Assembly: GCA_036346205.1 (NCBI GenBank)
Contig: JARFJB010002472.1
Coordinates: 1,691,001-1,755,000 of the forward strand
Direction of reading: 5' to 3'
Origin: Vesta saturnalis
Taxonomy: Eukaryota; Arthropoda; Insecta; Coleoptera; Lampyridae
Length of the DNA: 64,000 nucleotides
Shown here in pieces: positions 35,385 through 46,519 of the stretch. Made by a program: the position numbers and the translations under genes. The stretch's first letter is position 1. The number at the start of each line of letters is the position of its first letter. Under the pieces are notes generated by a model. That model did not search any database, was not told where the DNA came from, and saw nothing but the letters and a program-made list of their open reading frames with translations.

Positions 35385-35602
35385 CTCAAAGACCCCACAT
35401 CCGGTTTGTTCTCAGGTAGGCCAGTTTGTCTCTCAGCTAGGTCAATGGACTCCCCACATCACATGAATCAATTCTTTCTTACACCTCAAAGACCCCACGT
35501 CCGGTTTGTTTTCAGGTAGGCCAGCAAACTCCCATTTCTAGTTTGTCTCTCAGCTAGGTCGATAAGCTCCCCATATCACCTGAATCAATTCTTTCTTACA
35601 TC
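35385..35602. repeat. Tandem duplication, two units of 100 and 118 bp
   Basis: Both units start CTCAAAGACCCCAC and contain TCCGGTTTGTT, CAGGTAGGCCAG, TTTGTCTCTCAGCTAGGTC and AATCAATTCTTTCTTACA. The second unit has about 18 extra bases (around 35522-35540). Related text (TTCTTAGCTAAATAAATA) just upstream at 35341 may be a further partial unit. Function unknown. Confidence 0.85.
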
Positions 35603-35609
35603 TATGGTA

Positions 35610-36656
35610 ATCACCTATCTACCTGTCTTTCTTTACATATCTAACACCGATAAAAACGTAATATTTTATTTGTTTACCTCTCTTTACGTTATGCGAATGT
35701 TCAAATGTATGCAAGACTGCATTTCTTAAGTGTTTAGTTTTATATGGCACTTGGCAGTATATTTAATTTATTTTATTTGTCAGTTATATTTTATAATTCT
35801 TAATATAAGATCGTTTTTTGTTGTTTTATGGACATTTATTTACGACCACCAATTCCTAAGCATGCTGGCTGAGTTCATAAATAGTTACTTCTCTGTTGTG
35901 GCCCGTTATAAATCGGACCTGTAATTTGGCAATGATTTTGAATTAAATGCATCAACGCATTACCGGATATAAAAAGTAGTAATTGAAAGTGGTATGGTAT
36001 AAAGGTATATCTAATCATTATTCCGTGTCCCGCATAAGAATCGCGAAACTTCAATGGGACATTCTATAATTCATTTGCAACAAAAATGTTGTGAAAAAGT
36101 ACTGTCTGAATCTAAAATTTGAGTTATGAAGGTTTTTAGTTTTCTTAACATTTTTCGACGTCATACTTCAAAGCAAAACAAGTTAAAATTTGCCATTTGT
36201 CTGAAAAATTCAGTCTTCAGCATTTCGGATATGAGCTGGACTAGAACTGCGCATCATTGGTAAAGAGTTACCTGGTGTGTTAGCTTCAATGGACATATCA
36301 CAATGTAAGGGGGTCACACGTGAAGGGAGTCAAATCACTAGCAAGCAGTGAAATCGTCGAATTTCAGCCATACTGACAAATGACACTACCTTAATCAATA
36401 GGAAAAGTTTACAATATTTTGGAATGAATTTGCCAAAATGTGTATCCTTTATGTAAAACTTATTTTTTTCTTCATACAAATTGGAAAACTGCTAAAAGCA
36501 ACTTTTCATTATTCCAGTCTTGTGGGTCTGTATGAAACTTGGAAAATTCAAGTTTACAGGCCACAAAAGTGAATGGTTACATAAATATGTATCAATTATA
36601 TAACATCAAACTTATAAGATACGTACAGTTTAGTATTGAATCGAGTGGAACTAGTT
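35610..36656. other. AT-rich interval, nothing recognised
   Basis: No convincing ORF, repeat or family motif seen. Confidence 0.4.
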
Positions 36657-36735
36657 CCCTCGATAGCTCAGATGGTTAAGAGCCCATCTCTAGATAAGTA
36701 GGTAGTGGTCGTGGGTTCGAGTCCCATTCGAGGAA
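36657..36735 (+). tRNA. tRNA-like sequence (possible tRNA pseudogene)
   Basis: It has a clear A box (TAGCTCAGATGG) and B box (GGTTCGAGTCC). The acceptor arms CCCTCGA and TCGAGGA pair at six of seven positions, the D stem is GCTC/GAGC, and the T stem GTGGG/CCCAT pairs with one G-T. The anticodon region is poor: between the D and T arms there are 28 nt where 23 are usual, and the best placement (loop CTAGATA, anticodon AGA) pairs only three of five stem positions. No run of T follows directly. It is either a decayed gene, a gene with a short intron, or a SINE head. The amino acid cannot be assigned. Confidence 0.5.
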
Positions 36736-37099
36736 ATCTTTTACTGCATGTACGTTGGAAGTTTTTAAATAATTGACAATTTACATGTTACCAAATAATG
36801 TGGATTCTCAAATCACATTTACGTAGAATTAATTATATTTACCCACTATCAAATTCATCCGGAGATGATACACAATCAGTTGACACAATATAATCCCTGT
36901 AGCTATCAGTAGCATAGGGATCTTCATCACTCCCCGATTTATTTTCCGATTCGCATTATTTGCACCTAAAATTAACAAACACTTCATGAATTACGTACAA
37001 CTTTAGAATTAGAATTAAAAATTACGTTTTTTTATGAAAAACTTTATTTAATTACAAAATAACAAATGAAAACTTTTATTCACTAAAGTATAAACCATT

Positions 37100-38066
37100 T
37101 TAAAGTAATAACTTTCGCCATATTTCTGCAAGATCTTCAATTCCACGATGGTACCATGTTGCATCTTTGGAATTAAAGAATTCTCGGCATGCAGCTTCAA
37201 CTTCCGCAACTCTTGTAAAATGCTGTCCACGAAGGAAGTGCGCCATCGATCGGAATAAGTGATAATCGGAAGGTGCAAGGTCCGGGCTATAAGCTGGATG
37301 AGGAAGAAGCTCCAAACTCAATTCCCTAATTTTTTGTTGAGCTGCAGCTGCATTATCAGGACTGGCGTTGTCTTGTTGCAGAATTGCCCATCCTCTGTTC
37401 ACCAATCCTGGGTAACGCCGACTTACAGCATCATGCATCCTATCCAACTGTTGACTGTAAAGATTAGTATCAACAGTCTGCCAATCAGGAACCAACTCAA
37501 AGTGAATCATCCCTTCAAAATTCCACCATACACAAAGGATAACCTCCCTTAGGAACCTTTCTCGTTTGGGAACCAGCAATGCAGGTTGCCCAACAGTAAT
37601 TCTCTGATTTTCTGTGCTAAGATTATTCAAGTAAATCCACTTTTCATTGCAAGTAACGATCCGTTTAAAGAAACGTTCATACCAAGGTTTGGAAAGAAGT
37701 TGATCACAAACCCGAACTCGCCTTTCTGTCATTGCTGGCGTTAAGTCGTGAGGAACTTAGCTACAGCGTCTATCGGCTTTTCCAAGTTGATGAAAATGAC
37801 ACCTTACGATTTCTTTGGAATACCCAAGTTCTGCTAACTTACGGGTACTTGTCGATGGATTTGCTTCAACATCTCGAAGTTCAGCGTTACATAACGAGTT
37901 GGGGCCAACCAGAACCTTGTTTCCTCTTGAGACTTGTATCTGCGCCAGTAAATTTTCGAAACCAGCGCTGCTCCGTACGAATGTTCACTACTCCTTCCCC
38001 TTCCACTTCGCATATCTTTAACTGCGGAAACGTTTTGTTTCCAGTAATGACGCATCAGTCAGCCAT
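37100..38066 (-). pseudogene. Mariner transposase pseudogene, nearly full length
   Basis: The start is taken at the ATG at 38064-38066. The N-terminus shows the helix-turn-helix region (ICEVEGEGVVNIRTEQRWF), a frame change near 37885, then DVEANPSTSTRKLAELGYSK and FHQLGKADRRC, a TAA stop and VPHDLTPAMTER. The catalytic half is open for 210 codons (37100-37732). The first catalytic block reads IVTCNEKWIY, with Asn where Asp is expected (TGDEKW in relatives), the second QQDNASP and the third SPDLAPSDYHLF, with 34 residues between the last two Asp, the D34D spacing of mariners. The end (GIEDLAEIWRK) is as in relatives. One stop, one frame change and the Asp-to-Asn change indicate inactivity. Terminal inverted repeats were not found. 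Confidence 0.9.
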
Positions 38067-38569
38067 TTTGACGTTTATTGCTAGTTAGAAACAAAAGAAT
38101 ATGAGAAGAAAATTAGACAGGACATTCGCCTGCTTGATTAGCTTTTAATACGGCATATCATTAGCATTTAAAATGTTTTCTAGATAGGAGCAGAAGGGCT
38201 CAACAAGAAACTCTAAAAAATATAACATCATAAAATAGATAAGAGTAAGTTGGAATAAATGCTACTTTACTTCTTACTATACCTACATTTTGACGATACA
38301 TAAATTCATTGAATACAATGGGATACCTGATTCCCGCTTCTATAGTTAAGTGCTTATTCAGAAGTTCTTAACTCAAAATAAAATATTTAACTAATAAGTA
38401 CTTACCTTTAATACCTAGTGAACCTGAAATTCATTTACTACTTGCACTCAGATTCATTTCAGTTTTATTAAAATAATAACTGATGATAGACGTTGCTCTC
38501 CTAAAACTGAGGTTATCTTTCCTGAATAAGATTTCGCAATGCTTCTTCTGCAGTGTTCGGTGCGAATCC

Positions 38570-38945
38570 GTAGGAAAAGGTCACGTATTTCATTCCCTCC
38601 CAAAGGGGGAGGACGGGCTGCTCGAGCTTCCGAGCTCCTTCAGCCAGAGTCATGGATTCCCAACATTCATACATACATTGCGTATATATGCATGGTGGGC
38701 TTAAGGATGGGTGTGGTTAGGATAGCATCGGAAAGAACGGAGTTAGGGTTCTGAGGGGGAAATTACTACCCCAGCATTCGCCTAAGTATGTGTGCATATA
38801 CGCAGTGACCATGCCGCTAAATTTGTATCGGAAAAACCCCCTGAAAAAACCTCATACAAGGTAGACGGTAACGGGAATCGAACCCATTACCTCCCGAATG
38901 CTTATCAGGTCGTATCACCACTCCGCTACCAGCTGGGTGCGCGAA
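38570..38945 (-). mobile_element. Probable tRNA-derived SINE
   Basis: Read on the minus strand, it begins with a tRNA-like head (38940-38868): A box TAGCGGAGTGG and B box GGTTCGATTCC at normal spacing. A body follows with AGGTTTTTTCAGGGGGTTTTTCC, a T-rich palindromic core that I associate with insect SINEs, then a GC-richer stretch to about 38570. The base composition is richer in GC than its surroundings, which supports a transposed origin. The 3' end and tail are not clear. No coding potential is claimed; short plus-strand ORFs here are shadows. Confidence 0.5.
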
Positions 38946-38959
38946 ACCGTACGCGTTGT

Positions 38960-40147
38960 GTCAATAATATGACATGGCCGCCGGCAAGATTACTTACTTT
39001 CAGGAGTTCAATTTGCATGTACGAATCCTACCAACAAATAGTTCGGAAACTAGTTTCTTTTTAATTAATATCTGTGTAACTTGATTCTTTTTTTTTTTTA
39101 GTCGGGCTCTTTTAACTTTTAACGAACAGAGAAAACCAACTCATACAGTTTCTAGGTAACACCGCTTTTCCCGGATTATCGATAATTTTGGACTCACTAG
39201 TGGTATTATATATGATAATTTTGACTCTGATGATTTATAAAAATTATTATTTTGTATAAGTAAGAATTTTTGTTGACAACTAATAGTTCGGACACCCTTG
39301 GTATTAAACATGATTTTGTGACTTTGCGTTGGTAAGAAAATTTTTGTTCAATGTCGTTTTTTTCAGTTTGGTCATTAGTACACTCTGTTAGAGTTTTTAA
39401 AAATGAAAACGACGGTGGACCAGAAGGACATTAATATCTTCAATAATTCCAAAACTTATGGTCGATAGCAACTACGGGCAATTCAATACTTAAAATACCT
39501 CAAAATCTGAACTAAGCCGCAATTCAGGTTGGGGAAGCTTAGTGTATTATTTTTGTCGGATAAATCGTTGGTCATCAGAAAATGATGATTGCTAAAAATT
39601 AAGGCTATCTAGTTAAAGTGTAAAAAACCTGAAGATGAGCCACTTTGCTTTTAAAAAATGAGAATTTAAATTTCCTATAATTATGATTCAGGAAATAAAT
39701 ACATTGGCCCAGAACTTGAAATTTGTAAGAGATGGTTTATAATTACTATTTAAACATTAAGAAAATTATTCAGAATACTTAATTTACAGAAAAGATGCTG
39801 TTAAAAAACTTTTAAAAAGGAAAAAGCTTGGACTATACAAAAGAAAAGACATACTGGACCAAAGAGTGGTTACAGGTACATATTGAAATAACTATTTTCG
39901 ATACAAGTTACAAGTGCGCTCTTATATTACTTTACAGGTCCGAGACCGTGTTTAGAGCCCAACGCGTAAGGGAAGGGCTATAAAAGAGGTCGAGGACCTG
40001 AAAAGTGATACATTGCAAACGTATTCAATGTTATTTTTTGTAATCGCTTTAGTAAACTCATAAAAACTTAACCAAACATAGAATTTATAGGTTAAGATTA
40101 ACAGATGTCAAATTAAATACACGACAAAACCTTATGTAAGACTTATA
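38960..40147. other. AT-rich interval, nothing recognised
   Basis: No family motif, RNA gene or repeat identified. Confidence 0.4.
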
Positions 40148-40360
40148 CAGGGTGTAAATGGTAATGCGGAACTAGCGAATTTTTAACGTTTTAAATTGCT
40201 ACACAAATCAACTCTTTCGGTAACCATTTACTCACAAATTTATCAAAGTTGCCTTTAATGCCATTTTGACACTGACCAATTGTTGTGACAAAAGGTATAG
40301 TTGATGCTTTGTAAAATTTCCAGTGTTATTTTTTTTAGTTCCGAATTACCATTTACACCG
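40148..40360. mobile_element. Small TA-flanked inverted-repeat element (MITE)
   Basis: The left end reads CAGGGTGTAAATGGTAATGC and the right end, inverted, CGGTGTAAATGGTAATTC, followed in both by GGAACTA. TA lies on each side (40146-40147 and 40361-40362). At 213 bp with no ORF, it is a non-autonomous element of the Tc1/mariner type. Its CAGGGTG start resembles ends of the mariner-like families in this window. Confidence 0.75.
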
Positions 40361-41996
40361 TATATCAATTTTTTGTTTGTGTACTTATAGAAATAATTAA
40401 AAAAAAATCACCTACAAACGTTGATATCCACAATAAACATAAATAGGTAATGTTCAAATTTATTAGAACTTGTTGGAAACAATACTTGATGAACAATGTT
40501 AGAAAGTTTATGTTTCCATGGGGATTTTATTGCTCAACAAGGTAGTACTTCATGGCGTACCGCTCAAAGCTTGAAAAACAGTTATCTGGCCATCATGCAA
40601 CTATATTAAATCAACAATCAATTTGTAATGTTGAATATGGAATTGGAATGCTATCACATCAAACGTGAAAGGGGTTAGCGAAATACTTTCAACGTTAACT
40701 TCTAGATTTTCAGTTAAATATATCGAAGTATCCTACTTAGATCTTAAAAATCGGTCTCTTCTACAAGGTTGATCCCAATCATGGCCGAAATAAAAACAAG
40801 AAGAATAATACACAGCAGTGTTCGAACATTTGGTTGTCAAAACATTAACACATTAATTTTTTTCTTCAATAATTAAGCGTTATGGTGGCAGTCATTTTAA
40901 CAACTTACTACAAGATAGAGTATTGTTAAAACTAATATTCTCCTTCATAAAAATATAAATATATGCTTATTTGTTTCAGAAGTAAGTATCATCCAAACTA
41001 TTAGCTGTTAGTGCTCGTGCACGTTGTACTATTAGCTAATACAATATAATTTATAACAGTGCGTCCTTATAATTATTATGGGTGGATATAAAATAGGCAT
41101 TTTCTTTCATAGCAGGCGGAATCAAACTCACCCCCTTGCACTTCCCTCCCGGAGCACCAGCCTAATCGTCCTGTTTATTTTGTTTATTGTTTAAGTTGAA
41201 TGTGTCCATTGAATGAAAACCACATTACACTTAGTTCTGTATTAATAAATTATAATAAATAAAATACATTAATTATGTTATGCAAAAAGGATCACATGAG
41301 GTACTGGATTCTATAAGTACATATTATGTAATTCGCAACTAAACAAACAACCTCAAATAGTAATGATTAATGAATACATTTATTTCAGTTCTAAACTGAA
41401 TAAAAATCATAAAATTGAATAGGATTATATATTAAAAATGAATGCCAAATAATAGCTATTTAGGAAATTTACAAAGTGCGTCATGTGTCTATCCTATTTT
41501 GAGATTTCCTCAAGATTAATTTTTCTAAGTAACTGAATAATTTAGATAATAATTATGAATAATTTAATTTCGAATATTCATAAAACTACATGGAACTTGG
41601 TACAAGTTTGACATCCTGGCTCTAAAAGTTCATAATTGGTACGTAATTACCGCACACAGTTAACTCTATCAATAGAATTTCGCAATGTTGCCAAGTGTCG
41701 GATGCCACTAGTAACAGAAGTTATAGCGGGTGCCACCTGGACAATCTTTAAGTTACCTACATACAAATGTGTATAAATAAGCGCCCTCTAGCACCAAAGG
41801 CTTGAACTAACCTTGTATAAACGAAACTAAAAGGTGGCATCCATCCTACTTTCTGGGAAAACGTTGAGTAATGTCAAATAAGGTAAGTGCAAAATTATAA
41901 AATAGGAAATCCTAAGGCGTCCGAGCCCGGGTGTCACAGTGTAGAATTGGGTCCCACTATAACAATGTTTGTATAAAATTGGTGCCATAATGACAA

Positions 41997-42000
<4 letters not shown>
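40361..42000. other. AT-rich interval, nothing recognised
   Basis: No family motif, RNA gene or repeat identified. Confidence 0.4.
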
Positions 42001-42721
<721 letters not shown>

Positions 42722-43246
42722 TAATTATTAAGAATGTGGGGCAAAGATCAAATTCTGAGGACTGATGAAGTCACATTTACCGGTTCAGATATTGTAATAC
42801 CCATCAATGATATGATGAAAATCCCTATTGCAAGATAACACACCACTATTAGCACGAGTCCCTATACGAATTTGATGACAATCATTTTACACCATCGACT
42901 TTGGTTTGCTTTAACACTAGAAGTACGGATACAATCGAAATGAGCGATTTCAATTCTAATTCGCTTCAATCTTTTTCTCTATCGTTCCAATTTAAAAAAA
43001 ATTTTATTACTTTTCCTAAAAGTGACTAATGATATATAATTGCTTTGCTTACCATAATTACCTTTAGGTACGGTTGCGGTCGCTATGACCGCTCAATTAT
43101 TTCCTAATCGGCATGCCTTAGACAAATTTCTAAACATTTGTATTAACCGCTAAATAACCCACTCCCTAGAAGTTTTCAAAAATTAGTAAGTATAAATACT
43201 CGTACATATTGACTCAACAACTTTAGTTAGGTACTCTACGTTCAAG

Positions 43247-43830
43247 ATGTCGAAAAATGTTACTGAAGCCGAACTGCAATATGAAACTAACAATTTAAAT
43301 TTGTACGACTCCGACGGTGATAATCATAGTGAAAATAGTGTCATCAGAGGAGGGTACATCCTACGTTTTGGAAAATGCATTGTCGAGCACCAGTTAGCGA
43401 TGGTTACGAAGATGAGCATTTATCCAGTTTTCCAGGAACATCAAACATGTCCAAGTCCAGGATGAACGCCACTCGACTTTATCTTTGGGGTACATTAAAA
43501 GGTAGGCTATAGTTTAAACAAGTTCTTTATATTAAATAAACTTCTTTTTTGTGAATTCACTGCAAAATGTTGTTTACTTTACCATTTGATTAAAATAGGG
43601 TCATTCATCGGAATAACTGGAAACCGACAATTTCACCATTCGGTAGAGATTTGCCCACCTTCACGTGCGACCAACTTACATTGTATTTTGAGGCTAACAC
43701 ACCAGATAGGTTTTTACAAATTTTTCACAATTCTAATCCACCTCATACCCGAAGTATTCAAGACTGAATTTTTCAAAAAAAGCACAAAAATGAGCAAACT
43801 AATTCTAGCCTTAGAATGAATGTTCATTTA
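43247..43830 (+). pseudogene. piggyBac-like N-terminal fragment
   Basis: An ATG at 43247 opens an acidic stretch (LYDSDGDNHSENS), then after a frame change DGYEDEHLSSFPGTSNMSKS, and after about 130 bp PTISPFGRDLPTFTCDQLTL and TPDRFLQIFHN (43630-43740), which resemble the region before the core domain of piggyBac transposases. TTAA at 42911-42914 followed by CACTAGAAGTACGG could be its left end. It stops short of the catalytic core, at the left end of the next piggyBac (43869). Assignment rests on weak motifs and position. Confidence 0.5.
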
Positions 43831-43868
43831 TATTTCAAACGCACCGGTCAGATTTGTTCTTAACTCAA

Positions 43869-46281
43869 CCCTTCGTCGGGCGCAATGGATCTGTGAGATA
43901 CGGCGCGAAGTGTGGGGTTGATTTTATTTGGGTGGGAGCAAGTAGCAGGTTGACCTTCAATGTATCTTCCTACATCAGTCTAGTGCATGTAGTGGTGTAG
44001 TTAACGCTCCTGTCTAAGATTACGTTTACGGACTATTGCAGTATTTATCTCTGAGATACATTGCGCCCTTTAGAGTAGTTATTTCTTGACTGCGCATTAA
44101 TATAATTTACCAATTTTGTCTTAAATATCGCATCATAAGGTACGTTAATAAGATGTTCATTATAGATAGATAGTAATGTTATTTGTATTGAATTTCGTAA
44201 GTTACCTTGGGAAAATGGCGGCAAATCGACGTTATCAAATCGACGATCCAAAAGATAGAGAAATGTTATTACGAATACTTGACGAGGATGACGACGACGT
44301 GTTATTAGCGGAAGATCTTGAAGACGAAACTGATACCGAAACTGAAGACTATGTAGAAGTCCGTCAAGACGACTCTGCCACGGACCAATTTACAGATGCA
44401 GACGCTTCAGATGACGACATTGGTAACGAAGACGGGGGTGATTTTTTCGTTGGAAAGGATAAATCTACAAAGTGGTGTAAAATCATGGGCTCTCAACGTG
44501 TAAAGAAGAAGAAACACAATATTATTACGGATGTGCCCGGAGTCAACGGTCCCGCGAAAGAAGCTAAGACAGCGTATCAGTCTTGGAGTTATTTTATTAC
44601 GAATGACATTAGATATTATTGTTCAGTCTACTAAGCAGTACATTGAGTCAATTAGACCCAAATTCCAACGCGCAAGAGATGCAAAATTAACCGATAACAC
44701 TGAAATAAAGGCAGTTATTGGTCTACTATTCCTTGCAGGGCTTGTTCGTAGTAATAGACAGAACTTAGAAGAGTTATGGGCGACAGATGGAACAGGGGTA
44801 GAAATGTTTCGTGTGGTAATAAGTATCAAACGCTTCAAATTTCTGTTACGTTTGACGACAAATCTAGCAGAGACACCAGAAAAAAATCGGACAAACTTTC
44901 AGCAATTCGTAAAGTTTTTACTTTATTCACCGAAAACTGCAAGAAAAAGAAAATGTAACCAGCAGCATTTCGTGGTAGATGTAGATTTCGTCAGTACATT
45001 CCATCCAAACCGGCGAAATATGGAATTAAAATCTTTTCTTTGGTGGATTCACAAAATTATTATACACATAATCTAGAAATATATGCAGGAAAACAGCCCG
45101 AAGGCCCGTACCAACTTAGTAATAAACCCGTCGACGTTGTCAAAAGGCTTGCGGAACCAATATATCAAAGTGGACGTAATATAACAGCGGACAATTGGTT
45201 CACTGCTGTTTCTTTAGTAACTGACCTCAAAGAAAAAAAAACTTTCATATGTTGGAACAATAAAAAAAAAACAAACGAGAACTACCAATAGAATTTCTAG
45301 CTACTAAAAATAGGGAGGAAAAAAGTAGCCTGTTTGGATATTCAAATAATGGAACCATCGTATCTTATGTTCCAAAAAAGGGAAACAAGATCATTTTGAT
45401 TTAAAGCCTTCATTATGATGCAGCTATCGACTCGGGAACACGAGATGATCGGAAACCAGAAATCGTCACATTTTACAATGCAACGAAATCTGTGTTGATG
45501 TAGTTGATAAAATGGCCCACCTATAATGTAGCAAGGAACACTCGCCGTTGGCCAATGGTCGTTTTCCATGCTAAATAAATGGAATTAATTCTAGTTGTTC
45601 ATCTAAAAATGAAAACGTAGTCAAGAGCAGGAATGATTTTTAAAACAGCTTGTTAGGAACTAGTGGCAGATGATCTGAATAGACGGAGCACGAAAAGTCG
45701 AGGAATGCCATTGTATCTTCAAGAAAAACTAAACAAACCGAATTGTCCAAATAACAAAGAGGACAAAGACCTACCTTCAAGTAGTAGTAATAAACGGAAA
45801 CGTTGTGCATCCTGTTCATCTAATAAAAAAACAAGGCTTTCTAAGTACTTTTGCCAAGCAATGTAATAAATGTTTCTGCCTTGAGCATGCCGTCATGATA
45901 TGCAATCAATGTTATCATTCAAATTTATGCAACGAACAAAGTAATGAAGATTGAGTTGATATTATGTTTAGGTTCCTATATTTTATATTTTTGCTGTTAC
46001 ATTGAATAAATAATAGATAATGATTTTTTTTACTTTTTAAGAACGTGTACCTAGTAATTACCTACGTTTTCATTTCAATGTATATGAAAAATAAAATTAA
46101 TAAAAGATATTTTAAGTGCAAATGTTTGTTTTTGTACCTTGTTTAAATTAAAACAATTTTATTTGACACAAACTAACAACAGACGTAAAGATAAGTATGT
46201 ATTAAACGAGATAGAATACTGGAATCTCTCAGATACATTGCGCCCAGACGTGTTAGAATCAGCATTGCGCCCGACGAAGGG
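43869..46281 (+). mobile_element. piggyBac element B with 19-bp terminal inverted repeats
   Basis: The 19-bp end CCCTTCGTCGGGCGCAATG at 43869-43887 is matched exactly in inverted form at 46263-46281. The right end abuts TTAA (46282-46285); the left abuts TCAA (43865-43868), a one-base change of the TTAA target. The sequence CAGATACATTGCGCCC or GAGATACATTGCGCCC recurs near both ends (about 44055 and 46230), each holding the CATTGCGCC part of the terminal repeat. Length is 2413 bp, normal for piggyBac. Confidence 0.93.
44215..45954 (+). pseudogene. piggyBac B transposase, broken; first catalytic Asp region deleted
   Basis: The start is the ATG at 44215 (MAANRRYQIDD) rather than the in-frame one at 44176, because the acidic N-terminus typical of the family follows it directly (DEDDDDVLLAEDLEDE). 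The core continues at 44531-45076 (IKAVIGLLFLAGLVRSNRQN) and 45040-45291 (VDSQNYYTHNLEIYAG, second Asp in NITADNWFTAVSLV). The third Asp region is DVVDKMAH near 45500 after frame changes. A Cys-rich C-terminus (CASCSSNKKTRLSKYFC, then CFCLEHAVMICNQC) ends at 45954. At about 44955 the text passes from CKKKK to PAAFRGRC, so the segment holding VDE with the first catalytic Asp is missing. At least five frame changes. Confidence 0.9.
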
Positions 46282-46519
46282 TTAATCTAGAGGAAGGTAT
46301 GATGCGTTTTATGACGCCGAAATCAGAAAATGTTGAGAAAACTAAAACCTTTCATAGCTCAGAAACCTTTGCGATTTGGAACTTTTTTATTTCAAGTGAA
46401 CTGTAGAATGACCCAGTTTCGCAGTTCTAATTCCGGATACCCGGTATTGTGCCTTTATGAATTATGTTACTTGATGATATTAAAATGTTTGTTGTGTATT
46501 GATCTTGGTGTCCCTTTAA

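Noticed and set aside
36838..36965. Acidic Ser/Asp-rich minus-strand stretch preceded by an acceptor-like TTTTAG
   Set aside because: It resembles piggyBac N-termini or a small exon, but nothing downstream on that strand continues it, so it cannot be supported.
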